Assembly (NCBI RefSeq): GCF_003710905.1 | Contig: NZ_RHHV01000005.1 | Span: 124,001-188,000, forward strand | Direction of reading: 5' to 3' | Length of the DNA stretch: 64,000 bases | DNA from: Brevibacillus parabrevis | GTDB taxonomy: Bacteria > Bacillota > Bacilli > Brevibacillales > Brevibacillaceae | Part shown: positions 34,991 to 44,186 of the stretch, piece by piece | Numbering within the stretch: position 1 is the first letter of the stretch | Layout: each line of letters opens with the position of its first letter | Program-made: the position numbers and the translations under genes | Notes under the pieces: model-generated | The model's database searches: none | The model's input: only the letters and a program-made list of their open reading frames with translations | What the model was told of the DNA's origin: nothing

Positions 34991-35700
34991 CCAAGATCGG
35001 AACATTGTACGGGCTGGGAGTCGGCCCTGGCGATCCAGAATTGATTACTGTCAAGGCATTCCGCCTGCTGCAGCAATCCCCGGTAGTTGCGTACCCGAAA
35101 AAACGGATGGGCAGCAAAAGCTACGCCCACCAAATTGCCGAGCTGTACGTGCAGCCGCAAGACAAGGAAATGCTCGGACTCGTCTTCCCGATGACACGCG
35201 ACAAAGAAATTTTGGAGCGCGAGTGGAACAAAACGGTCGAAATCGTCTGGGAGCGTCTGTCCGAAGGCAAAGACGTCGCGTTTGTGACCGAAGGCGATCC
35301 GATGTTTTACAGTACGTTCATCCACATGATGCGCGTCATGCATGAAGAGCACCCGGAAGTGCCTGTCGTAACCGTGCCGGGCGTATCTTCGTTCCTCGGA
35401 GCTGCTTCCCGCTTCAACATGCCGCTCGCGGATGGCGACGAGCAAATCGGGATCATTCCGGCTACAGAAGACAAGGAAGCGATGCGCAAAGCGATTGAAG
35501 ATCACGATACCGTCGTGTTTTTGAAGGTAGCAAAAGTGCTGCCGATGATCATCGGTTTGCTGAAAGAAATGGGACTCGCAGACAAAGCCGCTGTTGCGAC
35601 AAAGGTCACTTCTTCGGAAGAAATGGTCTGGACGGACATGCGTGAACTGGAGCGGGCAGAGCTTAGCTATCTTACACTGATGGTGGTGAAAAAGGGATGA
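34987..35700 (+). CDS. cbiL: Cobalt-precorrin-2 C20-methyltransferase
   Basis: 237 residues from GTG 34987 (GTGA overlap with cbiET). SAM tetrapyrrole methylase: [49 protein letters not shown]. The [10 protein letters not shown] form with AVAYPKK-like [10 protein letters not shown] is typical of CbiL/CobI. Methylates C20 of cobalt-sirohydrochlorin, the first step after cobalt insertion. Confidence 0.93.
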   Translation: MTKIGTLYGLGVGPGDPELITVKAFRLLQQSPVVAYPKKRMGSKSYAHQIAELYVQPQDKEMLGLVFPMTRDKEILEREWNKTVEIVWERLSEGKDVAFVTEGDPMFYSTFIHMMRVMHEEHPEVPVVTVPGVSSFLGAASRFNMPLADGDEQIGIIPATEDKEAMRKAIEDHDTVVFLKVAKVLPMIIGLLKEMGLADKAAVATKVTSSEEMVWTDMRELERAELSYLTLMVVKKG

Positions 35701-36476
35701 AACTGTACATAGTGGGAGCGGGTCCCGGCGACCCGGATTTGATTACCGTAAAAGGCATGAAGCTGCTGCAAAAGGCAGACGTCATTTTGTACACCGACTC
35801 GCTCGTCAACGAAGAGCTGGTTGCGCTTGGCAATCCTGATGCAGAGGTGCTGCACAGCTCGGGCATGGCGCTGGAAGAAATGGTAGAGCTGATGGTAGAC
35901 CGCATCAGCAGCGGAAAAACAGTCGTGCGCTTGCATACGGGCGACCCGTCCGTGTACGGAGCGATCATGGAGCAGATCGCTTTGCTGAAAGCAAAAGGCA
36001 TCGAGGTAGAGATCGTGCCAGGCGTCAGCTCCGTATTTGCGGCAGCAGCAGCAGTAGGCGCCGAATTGACCATCCCGGAGCTGACCCAGACGCTCATCCT
36101 TACCCGCGCAGAGGGGCGCACGCCTGTACCGGACAGGGAGAAGCTGCGCGCGCTTGCCGAGCATCACTGCACACTCGCTTTGTACTTGAGCGCGACTTTG
36201 ACGAAAAAAGTAGTGCGTGAGCTTGTCGAGGCAGGCTGGAGCGAAGATACGCCAGTCGCTGTCGTGCAACGGGCAAGCTGGCCGGATCAGCTGATCGTGC
36301 GCACGACCTTGAGAAATTTGGACGAAGACATGGGCAAAAACGGCATTCGCAAGCACGCGATGATTTTGGCAGGCTGGGCTTTGGACCCGGATATCCATGA
36401 AAAAAGCGAACAGTACCGTTCCAAGCTGTACGATAAAACCTTCACGCACGGGTACAGAAAAGGTGTGAAAGAATGA
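35697..36476 (+). CDS. cbiF: Cobalt-precorrin-4 C11-methyltransferase
   Basis: 259 residues; ATG overlaps the cbiL TGA. IVGAGPGDPDLITVKGMKLL, VVRLHTGDPSVYGAIMEQ and VPGVSSVFAAAAAVGAELT are the CbiF/CobM signatures; LPELTQTLI is here IPELTQTLILTRAEGR. Adds the C11 methyl group to cobalt-precorrin-4. Confidence 0.94.
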   Translation: MKLYIVGAGPGDPDLITVKGMKLLQKADVILYTDSLVNEELVALGNPDAEVLHSSGMALEEMVELMVDRISSGKTVVRLHTGDPSVYGAIMEQIALLKAKGIEVEIVPGVSSVFAAAAAVGAELTIPELTQTLILTRAEGRTPVPDREKLRALAEHHCTLALYLSATLTKKVVRELVEAGWSEDTPVAVVQRASWPDQLIVRTTLRNLDEDMGKNGIRKHAMILAGWALDPDIHEKSEQYRSKLYDKTFTHGYRKGVKE

Positions 36477-37615
36477 TTATCGAACTGGTTGAAGGGGAAA
36501 TTCCAGCCATCCGCCAGCGCGGGGAATATGCGATCGTCGCCATCACGAAGCACGGGGTAGAGATGGCACGCGATCTGGCGCAAAAATTTCCCGGGGCAGA
36601 CTTGTACTACATGAGCAAGTTCGCCCGTGGAGACGAGGAAGCGCGTGGCATCCAGCTGTTTTCCAACAGTGTGCGCATGCTGTTTCCTGCGCTTTGGCCC
36701 GCTTACAAAGGGCTGATTATCATTATTTCGCTCGGGGCGGTTGTGCGGATGATCGCTCCTTTGCTGGAAGATAAAAAGAAAGACCCGGGTGTCGTCGTCG
36801 TGGACGATCGCGGGGAAAATGTGATCAGCGTCCTGTCCGGCCACCTCGGGGGAGCCAATGAGCTGGCTCGCGAGGTATCGGCAATCATGGGCGCTCGTCC
36901 GATCATCACGACTGCTTCCGATGTACAAAAGACGATCCCTGTCGATTTGTTCGGCCGCCGTTTTGGCTGGGAGTGGGATTCGGCTGACAAGCTGACGCCA
37001 GTGAGCGCCTCTGTCGTCAACGAGGAGCATGTAGCGGTGGTCAACGAATCAGGCGAGCGCGACTGGTGGATGCACGACACGCCGATGCCGCCGTCGATCA
37101 AGGAATACAAGACGATTGCCGAAGCGCAGGCAGCCAATCCGCATGCCGCGCTCGTCGTCTCCCACCGCTTGCTTGCGCCAGAGGAGCAGACGATTTTGGA
37201 CAATGGCGTCCTGTATCGTCCGAAAGTAATCGTGCTCGGAATGGGCTGCAACCGGGGAACATCTGCCGAGGAGATCGAGGCGGTCATCAAGGAGACGCTG
37301 AATGAATTGCAGTTCTCCATCAAAAGCGTCAAGGCTCTTGCGACGATTGAACTGAAAAAAGACGAGGCTGGACTGATCGCCGTATGCGAGAAGTACGGCT
37401 GGCCTTTTGTCTGGTATTCCCCGGAGGAACTGAACAAGGTGGAGATCAGTGATCCGTCCGAGACGGTATTCAAGTTCACGGGAGCGTACGGGGTAAGCGA
37501 GCCTGCGGCGAAGCTGTACGCAGGTGTCGACGAACTCGTCCTGACCAAGAAAAAATCGGGCAACGCCACTATTTCTGTCGCTTTAATGCCTTATCGTGAG
37601 GAGGAGCGCGTATGA
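36473..37615 (+). CDS. cbiG: Cobalt-precorrin-5A hydrolase CbiG
   Basis: 380 residues; ATG overlaps the cbiF stop. N-terminal domain with GLIIIISLGAVVRMIAPLL and VVVVDDRGENVISVLSGHLGGANELA (CbiG_N), a short middle domain, and a C-terminal domain (about 245-375) with VLGMGCNRGTSAEEIE. Opens the delta-lactone of cobalt-precorrin-5A and releases the C2 unit as acetaldehyde. Confidence 0.93.
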   Translation: MIIELVEGEIPAIRQRGEYAIVAITKHGVEMARDLAQKFPGADLYYMSKFARGDEEARGIQLFSNSVRMLFPALWPAYKGLIIIISLGAVVRMIAPLLEDKKKDPGVVVVDDRGENVISVLSGHLGGANELAREVSAIMGARPIITTASDVQKTIPVDLFGRRFGWEWDSADKLTPVSASVVNEEHVAVVNESGERDWWMHDTPMPPSIKEYKTIAEAQAANPHAALVVSHRLLAPEEQTILDNGVLYRPKVIVLGMGCNRGTSAEEIEAVIKETLNELQFSIKSVKALATIELKKDEAGLIAVCEKYGWPFVWYSPEELNKVEISDPSETVFKFTGAYGVSEPAAKLYAGVDELVLTKKKSGNATISVALMPYREEERV

Positions 37616-38991
37616 CGGATAACAGCCGCCGTATCGTAATCGCCGGAACGGGCAGTGGGGCAGGCAAGACGACCGTTACCATCGGACTGATGGCTGCCCT
37701 GATCCGCAAAGGCCATGTCGTCCAAGGCTTCAAGTGCGGCCCTGACTATATCGATCCCACTTACCATACAGCCGTAACAGGCAGAGCGTCGCGCAACCTC
37801 GACAGCTTCATGCTGGAGCATGAGGTGGTCAAAGAGATTTTCGTCCGCGGCAGCGAAGGCGCGGACATCTCGATCATCGAGGGCGTCATGGGCATGTACG
37901 ACGGCAAGGAAGCGACGAGCGACAAAGGAAGCACGGCTGAAATCAGCATTTTGACAGCTTCGCCTGTGTTGCTCGTGGTCAACTGCCAAAGCATGGCGCG
38001 CAGCGCGGCTGCGATCGTCAAAGGCTTTCAGCTGCTCAATCCGCAGGCGAAAATCGTCGGTGTGATCGCCAACAAAGTCGGCAGCGAAGGGCACCACAAA
38101 ATCGTCAAGGCGGCGATTGAGCAGGAGTGCGGGATTCCGGTTGTCGGCTATTTGAAACGGGAAAACGAGCTGGAAATTCCCGAGCGTCATCTCGGACTCG
38201 TGCCATCCGTGGAACGCGGCGAGCTTGCGCCTCTGTTTGCGAAGCTGGCAGACTTGATTCACGAAACGGTAGACCTCGATCTGGTTTGGGAACTGGCGAA
38301 AGCAGAGCCGCTGCAAGTGGAGCCAAAGCTGTTCGCGCCGCGTCAAGCGAACTACGACGTGACGATCGCGGTAGCGAAAGACCCGGCGTTTCATTTTTAC
38401 TATCCGGAAAATTTGGAACTGCTGCAGGCGCACGGAGCGAAGCTGGCCTTTTTCTCGCCGCTGGCAGGAGAAGGCGTGCCGGAAGCAGCGGACGGCCTGT
38501 ACATCGGCGGAGGCTTTCCTGAGGAGTTTGCTGCCGAGCTGTCGCAAAACGAGCTGGTGAAAGACTCGTTCCGCAAGGCGATTGCCAAAGGCTTGCCGAC
38601 CTTGGCCGAGTGCGGCGGGTTCATGTTTTTGACGGAAGCGATTGTGACGACAGACGGCGAGAGCTTCCCGATGCTCGGGATCGTGCCCGGGAAGGTGACG
38701 ATGCAGAAAAAGCTGGCCGCGCTTGGCTATCGGGAAGTGCGCGGCAAGGCAGGCAATTTCCTGATCGGCCCGGATGAACAGGCAAAAGGGCACGAGTTCC
38801 ATTATTCGACTTATTCCAGCGAGCAACAGCTTCCTGCGGCCTATGAGACAAAAGGGCTGCGCGGAACCAAGCCAGAAGGCTTCGCAGAGGGCAATCTGGT
38901 CGCAGGCTACACGCACTTGCACTTTGGCTCCAATCCAGAGTTGGTGAAGCGGTGGCTGAGTCTGTGCGCGGAGGTGGCGGCTCGTGCCTAA
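37612..38991 (+). CDS. cbiA: Cobyrinate a,c-diamide synthase
   Basis: 459 residues; ATG overlaps the cbiG stop. N-terminal dethiobiotin-synthetase-like ATPase (IAGTGSGAGKTTVTIGLMAA; FKCGPDYIDPTYH; EGVMGMYDG) and C-terminal class I glutamine amidotransferase with the active-site Cys in PTLAECGGFMFL. Amidates the a and c carboxylates of cobyrinate with glutamine and ATP. The stop overlaps the next gene by 8 bases. Confidence 0.94.
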   Translation: MTDNSRRIVIAGTGSGAGKTTVTIGLMAALIRKGHVVQGFKCGPDYIDPTYHTAVTGRASRNLDSFMLEHEVVKEIFVRGSEGADISIIEGVMGMYDGKEATSDKGSTAEISILTASPVLLVVNCQSMARSAAAIVKGFQLLNPQAKIVGVIANKVGSEGHHKIVKAAIEQECGIPVVGYLKRENELEIPERHLGLVPSVERGELAPLFAKLADLIHETVDLDLVWELAKAEPLQVEPKLFAPRQANYDVTIAVAKDPAFHFYYPENLELLQAHGAKLAFFSPLAGEGVPEAADGLYIGGGFPEEFAAELSQNELVKDSFRKAIAKGLPTLAECGGFMFLTEAIVTTDGESFPMLGIVPGKVTMQKKLAALGYREVRGKAGNFLIGPDEQAKGHEFHYSTYSSEQQLPAAYETKGLRGTKPEGFAEGNLVAGYTHLHFGSNPELVKRWLSLCAEVAARA

Positions 38992-40501
38992 AGCTCTCCC
39001 GCTGATGGTTCAGGGAACCAGCTCAGACGCAGGGAAAAGTGCGATCGCAACGGCACTTTGCCGAATTTTTGCGCAGGATGGCTACAAGACGGCTCCGTTC
39101 AAATCGCAAAACATGGCGCTGAACTCCTACGTCACGCTGGACGGGAAAGAAATCGGGCGGGCACAGGGCGTTCAGGCGGAAGCGGCCGGGATTCTCGCCA
39201 CGACCGACATGAATCCGATCCTGATCAAGCCGACGCGCGATTCCGAGTCGCAAATCGTGGTGAACGGCGAGCCGTACGCCAACATGAAAGCGATGGCGTA
39301 TCGCCAGGAGTTTTACGAGGAAGGACTGCGGATTATCGGCGAGGCTTACGAGCGGCTCGCCGCCGCGTATGAGCGGATCGTGATTGAGGGGGCAGGCAGT
39401 CCGGCAGAAGTCAATCTCAACGATCGCGAGCTGGTCAACATGCGGGTCGCGCGACTGACGAACGCTCCGGTCATTTTGGTGGCTGACATCGAGCGCGGCG
39501 GCGTTTTTGCCAGCCTGGTCGGCACGCTGCAACTGCTCGAACCCGAAGATCGCGACCGGGTGATCGGCGTCGTCATCAACCGTTTTCGCGGCGATTTGAC
39601 GCTGTTGCAGTCAGGCTTGGACTGGTTTGAGGAGTATACGGGCAAGCCTGTGCTTGGCGTGGTGCCGTTCATTCCCGACTTGTGGATCGATGCGGAGGAC
39701 TCGCTGATTTTGCATCGCTACCAGGGGCAGAGAGAGACGCCGCGCGATCTGGACATCGCGGTCTTGCGCTATCCGCGCATTTCCAATTTCACAGACGTAG
39801 ACCCGTTTTTTGTGGAGCCGGATTGCCGGATGCGCTTTGTGACCCGTTTGGAAGAGCTGGGCGAGCCTGACCTCATCGTGTTGCCAGGCAGCAAAAATAC
39901 GCTGGAAGACTTGCAGTTTTTGCGCGAGTCAGGGCTGGCAGACGCCGTGAAACAGCTCCATGTGCAAAAAAAATCGTACGTAGTCGGTCTGTGCGGCGGC
40001 TATCAAATGCTGGGGCTGACGATTTTGGACCCGGATGGCGTGGAATCTCCGTTGCAGCAGCTTGACGGGCTGGGGCTGATTCCGATGACGACGACGATGG
40101 AGACAAAGAAGACGACGGTTTTGTCGAGGGGCGAAGCGGTGTTTGCCGGAGAGCGGCTCGAAGTGGAAGGCTACGAGATTCATATGGGCCAGTCCGCTTA
40201 TGAGCAGGTGGATGCCCCCTTTATCCAGATGGGAGAGCGCACGGAAGGCTACTGTCAGGAGGAGCGCCAACTGATCGGGACGTATTTTCACGGGTTGTTT
40301 CACAACGACCGCTTTCGTACGCTGCTATTGAACGCAATCCGTGCGAAAAAAGGGTTGGAGCCAATCGTGGAGCGTCCGTCCTTCGTGGCGCTTCGCGAGC
40401 AAGGCTACGACCTGCTGGCAGATACGGTACGCCGTCATGTGCGGATGGATGTCATTGAAGAACAGATGAAGGCTTATCAGGAAAAAGAGGTGCGTATATG
40501 A
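38984..40501 (+). CDS. cbiP: Cobyric acid synthase
   Basis: 505 residues from GTG 38984 inside the end of cbiA. ATPase domain opens with LMVQGTSSDAGKSAIATALC and FKSQNMALNS; the amidotransferase has LCGGYQMLG with the nucleophilic Cys near residue 335 and a late His in GTYFHGLFHND. Amidates carboxylates b, d, e and g. ATGA overlap with cobT. Confidence 0.95.
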   Translation: MPKALPLMVQGTSSDAGKSAIATALCRIFAQDGYKTAPFKSQNMALNSYVTLDGKEIGRAQGVQAEAAGILATTDMNPILIKPTRDSESQIVVNGEPYANMKAMAYRQEFYEEGLRIIGEAYERLAAAYERIVIEGAGSPAEVNLNDRELVNMRVARLTNAPVILVADIERGGVFASLVGTLQLLEPEDRDRVIGVVINRFRGDLTLLQSGLDWFEEYTGKPVLGVVPFIPDLWIDAEDSLILHRYQGQRETPRDLDIAVLRYPRISNFTDVDPFFVEPDCRMRFVTRLEELGEPDLIVLPGSKNTLEDLQFLRESGLADAVKQLHVQKKSYVVGLCGGYQMLGLTILDPDGVESPLQQLDGLGLIPMTTTMETKKTTVLSRGEAVFAGERLEVEGYEIHMGQSAYEQVDAPFIQMGERTEGYCQEERQLIGTYFHGLFHNDRFRTLLLNAIRAKKGLEPIVERPSFVALREQGYDLLADTVRRHVRMDVIEEQMKAYQEKEVRI

Positions 40502-41550
40502 TGGCAGGCTTGGAAAAGCTATTTCCGGCGATTGAGCCGCGAAACCATGAGGCAAGTGAGCAAACGAGACAACATGTGGATCAGCTGACCAAGCCGCTGG
40601 GAAGTTTGGGACGCCTGGAGGAACTGGCTGTGGAGCTGGCAGGAATGACAGGAGAGACGTTTCCGGTCGTAACGCCGCCTGGCGTACTTGTTTTCGCGGC
40701 GGATCACGGTGTCGCCGCCGAAGGGGTGTCGGCCTATCCCCAGGAAGTAACGGCGCAAATGGTGCTGAACCTGGTGAACGGTGGCGCGGGGATCAACGTG
40801 TTCGCCCGGCAAATCGGCGCGATCCAAAAATTCGTGGATGTCGGCGTGGCTGTAGAGGTAGAGGCTCCAGGAGTGACCAGCAGACGTATCCGCTCTGGCT
40901 CGGGCAACATGCTGAAAGAAGCGGCGATGTCGCCGGAAGAAGCGCGGCAGTCGCTTGCGGTCGGCATCGAGCTGGCGCAGCAGATCATCGATGAAGGAGC
41001 CAAGGTGCTGATCGTCGGTGAAGTAGGGATCGGCAACACGACAGCGAGCAGCGCGATTTTGTCCGCTTTGACGGGCGCAGACCCGGATGAGATTGTCGGG
41101 CGGGGCACAGGCTTGGACGACGCTGGCTGGCAGCGCAAAAAAGCCGTTGTCCGCGAAGCGCTCGCGCTGCATCGCCCGGATGCGGATCAGCCGCTCGACG
41201 TGCTGGCAAAAGTGGGCGGACTGGAAATCGGCGCGATGGCAGGGGCCGTGATCGGCGCTGCATCCAGACGCGTTCCGGTGTTGCTCGACGGCTTTATCGC
41301 CACCGTAGCAGCACTTTTGGCGGTGCGGTTGGAGCCAGGCGTAGCGGACTACTTGATTGCCGGTCACCGTTCCCAGGAGCCGGGACATGCTTTCGTACTG
41401 AACGTACTGGGCAAACAGCCGTTGCTCGATTTGAACCTGCGGCTTGGCGAAGGCAGCGGAGCGGCAGTGGCGTTTTCCATCGTCGAGGCATCGGCACGGA
41501 TGGTGCGCGAGATGGCGACTTTTGCTTCGGCGGGAGTCAGTGACCGATGA
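40498..41550 (+). CDS. cobT: Nicotinate-nucleotide:dimethylbenzimidazole phosphoribosyltransferase
   Basis: 350 residues; ATG 40498 overlaps the cbiP stop, and a second ATG directly follows. LTKPLGSLGRLEELAVELA, FAADHGVAAEGVSAYPQEVT and GEVGIGNTTASSAI are diagnostic; the catalytic Glu is near residue 317 in the LGEGSGAA region. Makes alpha-ribazole phosphate. No dimethylbenzimidazole synthesis gene is seen in the window. Confidence 0.95.
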   Translation: MMAGLEKLFPAIEPRNHEASEQTRQHVDQLTKPLGSLGRLEELAVELAGMTGETFPVVTPPGVLVFAADHGVAAEGVSAYPQEVTAQMVLNLVNGGAGINVFARQIGAIQKFVDVGVAVEVEAPGVTSRRIRSGSGNMLKEAAMSPEEARQSLAVGIELAQQIIDEGAKVLIVGEVGIGNTTASSAILSALTGADPDEIVGRGTGLDDAGWQRKKAVVREALALHRPDADQPLDVLAKVGGLEIGAMAGAVIGAASRRVPVLLDGFIATVAALLAVRLEPGVADYLIAGHRSQEPGHAFVLNVLGKQPLLDLNLRLGEGSGAAVAFSIVEASARMVREMATFASAGVSDR

Positions 41551-42335
41551 GCGGCGCGGGAAAAGTGTACCTCGTCGGCGCTGGACCTGGTGATCCCAAG
41601 CTGATTACGGTCAAAGGGCTTGAATGCTTGCAAAAGGCTGATGTGGTCGTCTATGACCGCCTGGCTAACCCTGAATTGCTCGCTTATGCGCCTGAAACGG
41701 CAGAGCGTATTTATTGCGGCAAACTGCCTGATCATCACACGATGCGCCAGGAATCGATCAATGAAGTCCTCGCGGAGAAGGCGCTGGAAGGCAAGATCGT
41801 TGTACGCCTGAAAGGTGGCGACCCGTGCGTGTTCGGACGTGCGGGAGAAGAAGCCGAGCATCTGGCTGGGCGAGGAGTCGCTTTTGAGATCGTGCCAGGC
41901 GTCACGGCGGGAATCGCGGCTTCCGCATACGCGGGAATCCCGGTGACTCATCGCGATCACGGTTCATCTTTTGCCGTAGTGACAGGTCATCTGCGCGAAG
42001 ACAAGCCGGAGCTGGCTGTGGAAAAATGGCGGGCGCTGGCGAGCGGGATCGACACGGTTGCCTTTTACATGGGCGTCGCCAATTTGCCGCTGATCCGCAC
42101 GCAATTGATCAAGCACGGCCGCGACGCAGAGACGCCTGTCGCTGTCATCTCTTGGGGGACGCTGCCCAAGCAAGCGGTCGTAACGGGCACTTTGGCAAAC
42201 ATCGAGGAACGCTTGGCAGAGAACAGCCACGTCACCAATCCGGCGATCATTTTGGTCGGCGATGTCGTGAAAATGCGGGAAAAAATCAACTGGTTTGAGG
42301 CCACGCTTGGCGTAAACGATAGTCTTGCCGAGTAG
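41547..42335 (+). CDS. cobA: Uroporphyrinogen-III C-methyltransferase (SUMT)
   Basis: 262 residues; ATG overlaps the cobT stop. YLVGAGPGDPKLITVKGLE, YDRLANPELL, VRLKGGDPCVFGRAGEEAE and VPGVTAGIAASAYAGIPVTHR are SUMT signatures. Converts uroporphyrinogen III to precorrin-2 by two SAM-dependent methylations, the entry to both sirohaem and cobalamin. Followed after 71 bases by the precorrin-2 dehydrogenase gene. Confidence 0.95.
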   Translation: MSGAGKVYLVGAGPGDPKLITVKGLECLQKADVVVYDRLANPELLAYAPETAERIYCGKLPDHHTMRQESINEVLAEKALEGKIVVRLKGGDPCVFGRAGEEAEHLAGRGVAFEIVPGVTAGIAASAYAGIPVTHRDHGSSFAVVTGHLREDKPELAVEKWRALASGIDTVAFYMGVANLPLIRTQLIKHGRDAETPVAVISWGTLPKQAVVTGTLANIEERLAENSHVTNPAIILVGDVVKMREKINWFEATLGVNDSLAE

Positions 42336-42406
42336 AGCCACGGCTGGGCGGCTAGGCTAGACGGCTTGCTGCCGCGAATATGTAGTATTGCAGGGAGGGA
42401 CGGCGG

Positions 42407-43063
42407 ATGCCGCACTATGCGATGATGGTCAATCTGGAACGTAAACGTTGCGTCGTAGTCGGTGGCGGACAGGTCGCAGAACGGAAAATCGCCAGTCTGC
42501 TTGCCGCTGGCGCGGATGTCTGCGTCGTCAGTCCCACCTGTACAGAAGCGATTCACGCCTGGGGGCAAGCGGGCAGGCTGACGCTTTGGCAGCGACCGTT
42601 TGCTTCCGCTGATGTTTCTTCTGCTGTGCTCGTTGTCGCCGCGACCAGCGATTCTGCGGTCAATCTGGCTGTCTACGAAGCGTGTCAGCAAGCCGGGTGC
42701 CCGTGGATCAATGTAGTGGATCGTCCCGACCTGTGCTCGTTTACGGTTCCGTCCGTAGTCGAGCGCGGCGACCTGACTGTGGCCATCTCGACAGGGGGCA
42801 ACAATCCGGGCTTGGCGAAAAAACTGCGCCGCCAGCTGGAAGCGTGGATCGGGCCTGAGTACAAAGACTACACGCGCTTTTTGGGAACGATGCGCAAACG
42901 GGTGCTCGCGCTGGACGAACTGGACGCTGCAGGCAAACGAGCCGTTTTGGCCGAGCTTTTGGATGACCGTTTCCTGGAATGGACCCGCAGCGGGGAGATC
43001 GAGCGAAGGGATCGGGAGGCAGAGGCGGTTGTAGCTGAATGGCTGGGCTGTGATCGATCATAG
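42407..43063 (+). CDS. sirC: Precorrin-2 dehydrogenase (SirC / Met8 N-type)
   Basis: 218 residues; ATG 42407 follows GGGAGGG. NAD-binding motif VVVGGGQVAERKIASLLAAGA at the N terminus, the catalytic Asp region WINVVDRPDLCSFTVPS, and AISTGGNNPGLAKKLR. Oxidises precorrin-2 to sirohydrochlorin, the substrate of CbiX. There is no chelatase extension, as expected for SirC. Last gene of the cluster, before a strong terminator. Confidence 0.92.
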   Translation: MPHYAMMVNLERKRCVVVGGGQVAERKIASLLAAGADVCVVSPTCTEAIHAWGQAGRLTLWQRPFASADVSSAVLVVAATSDSAVNLAVYEACQQAGCPWINVVDRPDLCSFTVPSVVERGDLTVAISTGGNNPGLAKKLRRQLEAWIGPEYKDYTRFLGTMRKRVLALDELDAAGKRAVLAELLDDRFLEWTRSGEIERRDREAEAVVAEWLGCDRS

Positions 43064-43073
43064 GCAAAAAAGG

Positions 43074-43118
43074 AACAACCTAAGTCTGATCGGGATGTCG
43101 ACTTAGGTTGTTTCTTTT
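43074..43118. terminator. Terminator ending the cobalamin supercluster
   Basis: AACAACCTAAGTC (43074-43086) pairs with GACTTAGGTTGTT (43100-43112), followed by TCTTTTT; a left A6 run may serve the minus-strand neighbour. Confidence 0.92.
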
Positions 43119-43408
43119 TGTGCGCGATCCGCGATGAGAAGCAGGCAGCTTAGCTCGTCCGAAAAAGGCAAGGAGGGATGCAGTGTTACTTTCAGATGTC
43201 CCAGCCCTCGTTCTTTGGCGTCCTGTAGCTGCCTGGCTATGTAGCTTTTGATCCAGCCTTCACCCGGCGCGTCATAAATTTGGCTGAAATTGCTGGAATA
43301 CATGTCTGAAATGTTCTCGTCCCGGTAGTGATGAACGTGGGGCACGGTCGTGCGTTTCGAGAAGGAGCAGTCAAAGCTCTCCTGCAACGCAAAAATTTGC
43401 TGAAGCAT
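43103..43408 (-). CDS. Hypothetical protein
   Basis: 101 residues from ATG 43408 with AAAAGGAG upstream; the longer frame to 43471 has no such site. Soluble, mixed alpha/beta; contains HVHHYRDENISDMY and a C-terminal LSCLLLIADRAQKE. No family recognised. It converges on sirC, with its stop codon lying inside the terminator hairpin. Confidence 0.55.
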   Translation of the reverse strand: MLQQIFALQESFDCSFSKRTTVPHVHHYRDENISDMYSSNFSQIYDAPGEGWIKSYIARQLQDAKERGLGHLKVTLHPSLPFSDELSCLLLIADRAQKETT

Positions 43409-43493
43409 TCCATTATTCTCCTTTTCCTGATATGGTGATAGTTGGTACGTATACCCTCTAGCGTAAGTCATTTTTTTCGGGGAGGAAACCTCT

Positions 43494-44186
43494 TTGTGGG
43501 ATGCTGTTCAAATCGGCCCGTTTTTATTGAAAATGAGCACCTTGGCCGTCATCGTCTCCATTGCGACGGGCTTTCTTGCAATCACGTTTCTTGTCAAAAA
43601 AGACAGGGCGACAAGAGGGGCGCTCACGGAGCTGCTAAGCAACGCCGTTCTCCTCGGCTTTTTGGTTTGGAAGTTCAGCTATGCGCTGTTTCATCTGGAC
43701 CAAGTCGTGCAAAATCCTTCGTCGCTTTTGTATTTTTCCGGCGGCGAGCGTGGAGCCTGGCTGGCGGCGCTTGCTGTGCTGGTATATTTTTCGCTGCGTC
43801 TGCGCAAAAAATCGGTTCCGGTCGACCTCGTGGCCTGGGCGGTGGCTACTGGTTCGTTGGCTGCGACAGGCATGTATCAGCTATTGACGGTGCTGCTTGA
43901 ACAAAGCGGCTTTTTGTACGATGTTCAGCAGATCGTTTTATGCCTGTTGTTCCTTGTCTGGCTCCAACGCGCGCGAAAACAGCTGAACGAGCTGGCTGTC
44001 TGGCTTATGCTGCTGATGTGGTTTGCGATTGGACAAGTGTACGTGCAGTTTTACGTTCAACCGCGCGAAGCCGCCTTCGCGGGACTTTCCTCCGAGCAGC
44101 TTGTCTACTACGGGTGCGCGCTGTTGCTGCTCTTTTTGTCCAGACGCATGACCAAACGGAAAGGTGAGAACGCAGATGAAGTTTAA
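43494..44186 (+). CDS. Multi-pass membrane protein paired with a ResA-like thioredoxin
   Basis: 230 residues from TTG 43494, behind GGGGAGGAAA. About seven hydrophobic helices; the ends are FLLKMSTLAVIVSIATGFL and LVYYGCALLLLFLSRR. The segment SSLLYFSGGERGAW between helices 2 and 3 recalls the HGG loop of prolipoprotein diacylglyceryl transferase, but the conserved catalytic Arg/His set is not clearly present. It overlaps the downstream thioredoxin gene by 11 bases, so it probably acts with it in extracytoplasmic thiol chemistry. Confidence 0.65.
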   Translation: MWDAVQIGPFLLKMSTLAVIVSIATGFLAITFLVKKDRATRGALTELLSNAVLLGFLVWKFSYALFHLDQVVQNPSSLLYFSGGERGAWLAALAVLVYFSLRLRKKSVPVDLVAWAVATGSLAATGMYQLLTVLLEQSGFLYDVQQIVLCLLFLVWLQRARKQLNELAVWLMLLMWFAIGQVYVQFYVQPREAAFAGLSSEQLVYYGCALLLLFLSRRMTKRKGENADEV

